A stretch of 35,698 nucleotides of DNA, taken from assembly GCA_903875675.1 (NCBI GenBank), contig CAIQXC010000333.1, forward strand, positions 1-35,698. The letters run 5' to 3'. This document shows, one piece after another, positions 32,271 to 35,698 of this stretch. The stretch comes from Akkermansiaceae bacterium. Its GTDB lineage: Bacteria; Verrucomicrobiota; Verrucomicrobiia; Verrucomicrobiales; Akkermansiaceae. The translations under genes and the position numbers were made by a program. The notes below the pieces were generated by a model. It was not told the origin of the DNA and did no database searches. It worked only from the letters and a program-made list of their open reading frames with translations. Position 1 is the first letter of the stretch, and every line of letters starts with the position of its first letter.

Positions 32271-35200
32271 GTGAAGACTACTTATTCGACCGCTACATTT
32301 ACCTTTCTTGCAGTATTATTGTCCAACGTATCGGGGTTGGCAGAGCAAACCACTGACGCTGATCGGATTGACGGTCTCCACGGCCAGAGTGCGGTGGGAG
32401 GGGCTGAATGCCTGCGTTTCATCACTCCGCAACTCCTCGAACTGGCGCGGACCGGCACCAGGGTCCGTAGCCAAGACCCCACCAGCTGGAATTTTGTGCA
32501 GGGCGGGGTATTGACGCCACCGGAGCCAGCCAGCTACACCGTCACTTTGAACGGCCAAGCGGCTGTGGCTACTTTCGGCGGGTTCCGCCGCCGGGTTGCC
32601 CATGCGCCGCTGGCGAAATACGACGTACAGATAGACAACCGAATTTACCTGCAGCTTGCGACCCCGGCGAAAACCGGCGACACCGTCACGGTCACCACCG
32701 ACGGTTGGGGCAGCGGCATCCCCGATTCATGGACGACCACTCTGGCCAGCGACCGCCGCAACCCGGCGATCCACGTCAACCAAGTCGGGTATCCCACCAG
32801 CGGACCGAAACAGGCGATGGTCGGCTACTACCTTGGCAGCGCCGGTGAATTGGACGTTCCCGCCGCAGCCTTCCGAATCGTTGACACCGCCACCGGTTCC
32901 ATTGTCTTCACTGGCGTCCTCACCACCCGTGCAGACGTTGGCTTCGACACCACGCCCCTGCCCTATCAAAAAGTCATGGCCGCCGACTTCTCGGCCGTCG
33001 AAACCGCCGGCAACTATCAGCTTGAAATCGACGGGCTTGGGCGCTCGCTGGCGTTCCAAATTGATCCGGACATGGCCCTTAACTTTGCCCGGATGTACGC
33101 TCAGGGGCTCTACAACCAACGCTGTGGGGTCGCCCTGACGCTGCCCTACAGCCGCCACACCCACGCGGCCTGCCATGTTGCGGCAGCCAGCATCCCCACC
33201 AGTGCCCCGGAATTTCAAGATACCTGGAATACCATAGCCGCCAACAATAGAGACAGCAGCTACGGCAACCGGATGACTTCGGTGGAAACCCAGCTTTACC
33301 CGATCCTGCGCACGGGTCCCATTGATGTTTCCGGTGGCCACCATGATGCAGGGGATTACAGCAAATACACGATCAATTCTGCACAGTTGATTCACCATCT
33401 GGCGTTTGCAGCGGACAATTTTCCCGGTGCTGGAGATTTGGATAATCTGGGAATTCCCGAAAGCGGTGACGGCAAAAGCGATCTGTTGCAAGAAGCGAAA
33501 CAGGAAGCCGACTATCTCGCTAAACTTCAGGATGATGACGGCGGATTCTTTTTCCTCGTGTACCCGATGCACCGGCCTTATGAAAACAATGTATTGCCCG
33601 ACGCAGGCGACCCGCAAGTGGTCTGGCCGAAAAACACCGCAGCGACCGCAGCTGCGGTTGGAGCCTTGGCAGACATGGCATCATCGCCACGCTTCAAACA
33701 GCAATTTCCTGCGGAAGCCGCCCTCTACCTGCAAAAAGCCCGTGCCGGCTGGAATTTTCTACTCACTGCCATTCAAACCTACGGCAAAGCCGGCAGTTAT
33801 CAAACGCTCACCGGCTACGGGGATATTTTCGCCCATGATGACGAGCTTGCCTGGGCAGCTGCAGCCATGTTTGTGGCCACTGGAGATCCGGCATGCCAAC
33901 AGAAATTCATTGAATGGTATAACCCCCAAGACCCCGCAACCGTCCGTTGGGGCTGGTGGTATCTCTTCGAAGGTTACGGTTGCGCCGCCCGCTCATACGG
34001 ATTCGCAGTTAGCTCTGGCAAACGGACACTCGCCGAAATGGACCCGGCTCAATTGGCAAAAACCCAGGCCATCATCAAAACCGCAGGAGACGTCATCTCC
34101 AATCGGAGCCTCCAAAGCGCCTATGGCTCCTGTCTGGACGACGCCTCCAAACGGTTTATGACCGCTGGATGGTTCTTTTCTGGTGACCGAGCCTTCGATA
34201 TCACAACCCGCAACACCCTCGAAGCCTGTGCCAATTGGAAAACCTTGGTGCTTGGAAACACCAATTACGAACTCGGTTGCAACCCTCTCAATGTCTCGTT
34301 TGTCACCGGCGCAGGCCAACACCAGCAACATGAAATCGTCAGTCAATACGCAGCAAACGATAGACGGGAAATGCCACCTTCCGGACTTCCGTTAGGCAAC
34401 ATCCAAGCCGGTTTCCCTTGGACAAATCTCTATCAATCTGATCTCAACCAGATGAATTTCCCCCCCGATTGGTTGACGTCTAACTCATACCCGCTCTATG
34501 ACCGGTGGGGCGATACCTTCAACGTCACCACCGAGTATGTGGTCGCCCAACAAGCACGCGAGCTTGGCAGCATCTGCGCTTTGGCGGCAACCGCCCCCGG
34601 TGCCTCAACCCCATGGCAAACCGCTCCCGCCCATATTATCAGTAGCGGCCAATTCCTGCCGCAAAACCAACAGGCAACCCTTTCGATAGAAGCTGACTCC
34701 CTCGATCTAACAAACGCCCGGGTCACTTGGGAAACACCGGAGGAATGCTACATCGGCGGGCCGACCTTCCAAACGACCCCAACGAAAACCGGATCCTTCT
34801 GGATCGAAGCCGAAGCGGTCCTTCCCGATGGAAAACGAGTCTCCGCCCGCATTGAGGTGGGCATCCAAGCCGCCGACGGTGCCGACGAATTCCCCGTCGA
34901 AGCCAATACCGTCGCCCTCTATCATTTTAACGGTGATTACAACGATGCCTCGCCCAATGGATTCAATCTGACCAAACATGGGCAGGTGGACTTCGAGCCG
35001 CTTGCCACCGGGTGGATGGCCCATCCGGCAGGCTCAGCCGTCCGTTTCCATGGCATCGGGGACTCCCTCACCGTGCAACTGCCGGACAATCGTATTGCCC
35101 CGGGAAACACATCGAGCCCACTCACTGTGGAAGCGTGGATCCACCCGCTGGCATACAAAAGCTATGGGGCTTCCAACGACCCGTTGCTCAACTTGTACCA

Positions 35201-35698
35201 ATGGTGGGACTCCCAGTTTGGTGTACAGCAGGACATGTGGGTACAACCCAACAATCCGGGAATCACTGCCGATGGTATCTCCCTGTTTGACCGGAACCAG
35301 TGGAACGACCTGATCCAATTGGGCACATGGCAACTCCTATCCATTTCCCGCGATGCCACCGGGCAATACACGGTAAAACTCAATGGTCAGACAGTTGGCA
35401 CCGGCACTGCGGGAATCACCACCCGATACGATAACACCTCGGATTGGACTCTCACGCTAGGCAACTTCGACGGGTATATCGACGAACTCCGGATCACCGG
35501 CAGTATCCCCAGTACCCCGACAACCGCGGGCGGCCCCCCCCCCAGTGACCTCGTGCCCCCTCCGGTGATTCCACTGCTTTCAACCACCGTCAGACCTTTT
35601 GATGTGGAATACGAAGCAGATGAAAACACTGTGGCTCTGTATCACTTCAATGGGGACTTCGCAGATGATAGCGGCCATCAGTTCGATTTGGTTCCAAG
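32271..35698 (+). CDS. Secreted GH9 glycoside hydrolase with LamG repeats (3' end cut)
   Basis: The frame opens at GTG 32271, just after an in-frame TGA, and stays open to the window end (1142 codons). A signal peptide (MKTTYSTATFTFLAVLLSN, cleavage near LAEQ) is followed by an unassigned region (27-165). A cellulase N-terminal Ig-like domain begins IHVNQVGYPT at 167. The GH9 catalytic domain (about 265-770) has the hallmark GGHHDAGDYSKYTI with Asp359 and Asp362 and a probable acid Glu755 in NVTTEYVVAQQA. After a linker, a LamG/concanavalin-like domain begins near 877 (NTVALYHFNGDYNDAS). A second copy begins near 1118 (NTVALYHFNGDFADDS) as the window ends. GH9 enzymes hydrolyse cellulose or related beta-glucans. 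The LamG units may bind glycans or anchor the protein. The total length is unknown because the C-terminus lies outside. Confidence 0.92.
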   Translation, partial: MKTTYSTATFTFLAVLLSNVSGLAEQTTDADRIDGLHGQSAVGGAECLRFITPQLLELARTGTRVRSQDPTSWNFVQGGVLTPPEPASYTVTLNGQAAVATFGGFRRRVAHAPLAKYDVQIDNRIYLQLATPAKTGDTVTVTTDGWGSGIPDSWTTTLASDRRNPAIHVNQVGYPTSGPKQAMVGYYLGSAGELDVPAAAFRIVDTATGSIVFTGVLTTRADVGFDTTPLPYQKVMAADFSAVETAGNYQLEIDGLGRSLAFQIDPDMALNFARMYAQGLYNQRCGVALTLPYSRHTHAACHVAAASIPTSAPEFQDTWNTIAANNRDSSYGNRMTSVETQLYPILRTGPIDVSGGHHDAGDYSKYTINSAQLIHHLAFAADNFPGAGDLDNLGIPESGDGKSDLLQEAKQEADYLAKLQDDDGGFFFLVYPMHRPYENNVLPDAGDPQVVWPKNTAATAAAVGALADMASSPRFKQQFPAEAALYLQKARAGWNFLLTAIQTYGKAGSYQTLTGYGDIFAHDDELAWAAAAMFVATGDPACQQKFIEWYNPQDPATVRWGWWYLFEGYGCAARSYGFAVSSGKRTLAEMDPAQLAKTQAIIKTAGDVISNRSLQSAYGSCLDDASKRFMTAGWFFSGDRAFDITTRNTLEACANWKTLVLGNTNYELGCNPLNVSFVTGAGQHQQHEIVSQYAANDRREMPPSGLPLGNIQAGFPWTNLYQSDLNQMNFPPDWLTSNSYPLYDRWGDTFNVTTEYVVAQQARELGSICALAATAPGASTPWQTAPAHIISSGQFLPQNQQATLSIEADSLDLTNARVTWETPEECYIGGPTFQTTPTKTGSFWIEAEAVLPDGKRVSARIEVGIQAADGADEFPVEANTVALYHFNGDYNDASPNGFNLTKHGQVDFEPLATGWMAHPAGSAVRFHGIGDSLTVQLPDNRIAPGNTSSPLTVEAWIHPLAYKSYGASNDPLLNLYQWWDSQFGVQQDMWVQPNNPGITADGISLFDRNQWNDLIQLGTWQLLSISRDATGQYTVKLNGQTVGTGTAGITTRYDNTSDWTLTLGNFDGYIDELRITGSIPSTPTTAGGPPPSDLVPPPVIPLLSTTVRPFDVEYEADENTVALYHFNGDFADDSGHQFDLVP

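Overview
The window is about 35.7 kb of GC-rich, densely coded bacterial chromosome. The gene content points to the PVC group, most likely Verrucomicrobiota: an HzsA-related di-haem propeller protein, a PocR/AraC regulator, a GYF_2-domain membrane protein, a Tat-exported Gfo/Idh/MocA oxidoreductase, a Ser/Thr kinase with an extracytoplasmic tail, and a GH9 enzyme with LamG repeats. That assignment is an inference from family content, not from a marker gene. No rRNA, tRNA, CRISPR array, integrase or transposase was found.

Layout. (1) 1-2.9 kb: the 3' tail of an unidentified + strand gene, then a convergent HzsA-like di-haem protein. (2) 3.1-6.9 kb, minus strand: a compact carbohydrate operon, dhaL > lsrF > lyxose-isomerase-like cupin > VOC protein > dhaK. 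Two copies of one 18-bp motif lie upstream of dhaL and upstream of the cupin gene. (3) 7.1-11.3 kb, minus strand: a GYF_2 membrane protein, a ketoacyl synthase, an L,D-transpeptidase fused to a SerB-like phosphatase, and a small basic protein with two near-identical HTH domains and a histone-H1-like tail, ended by a strong terminator. (4) 11.4-19.2 kb, plus strand: CcoI/CopA-type metal P-ATPase, PocR-AraC regulator, Ser/Thr kinase, secreted M13 peptidase. (5) 19.3-22.7 kb, minus strand: Gfo/Idh/MocA oxidoreductase and Lnt, separated by about 400 bp rich in palindromic repeats. (6) 22.8-24.5 kb: remains of a BsuBI/PstI-type restriction-modification system that has lost the 3' part of the nuclease and the 5' part of the methylase. 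(7) 24.6-31.9 kb, plus strand: SWIM-SNF2 helicase, YdjY-domain protein, membrane alkaline-phosphatase-superfamily enzyme, acyltransferase-3. (8) 31.9-35.7 kb: a hairpin cluster, an AT-rich control region and a secreted GH9/LamG enzyme cut by the window end.

How genes may work together. The dhaL-dhaK operon combines a sugar isomerase-like cupin, a two-subunit dihydroxyacetone-type kinase and LsrF. The simplest reading is isomerisation, phosphorylation and carbon-carbon cleavage of a short sugar or AI-2-like compound to dihydroxyacetone phosphate. The KS, LDT-SerB and GYF genes, Lnt, the phosphatase-superfamily enzyme and the acyltransferase all concern the envelope. The GH9 enzyme suggests use of plant-type beta-glucans.

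The items most worth follow-up are the lsrF/dhaKL operon with its shared motif, the double-HTH basic protein, and the L,D-transpeptidase-phosphatase fusion.
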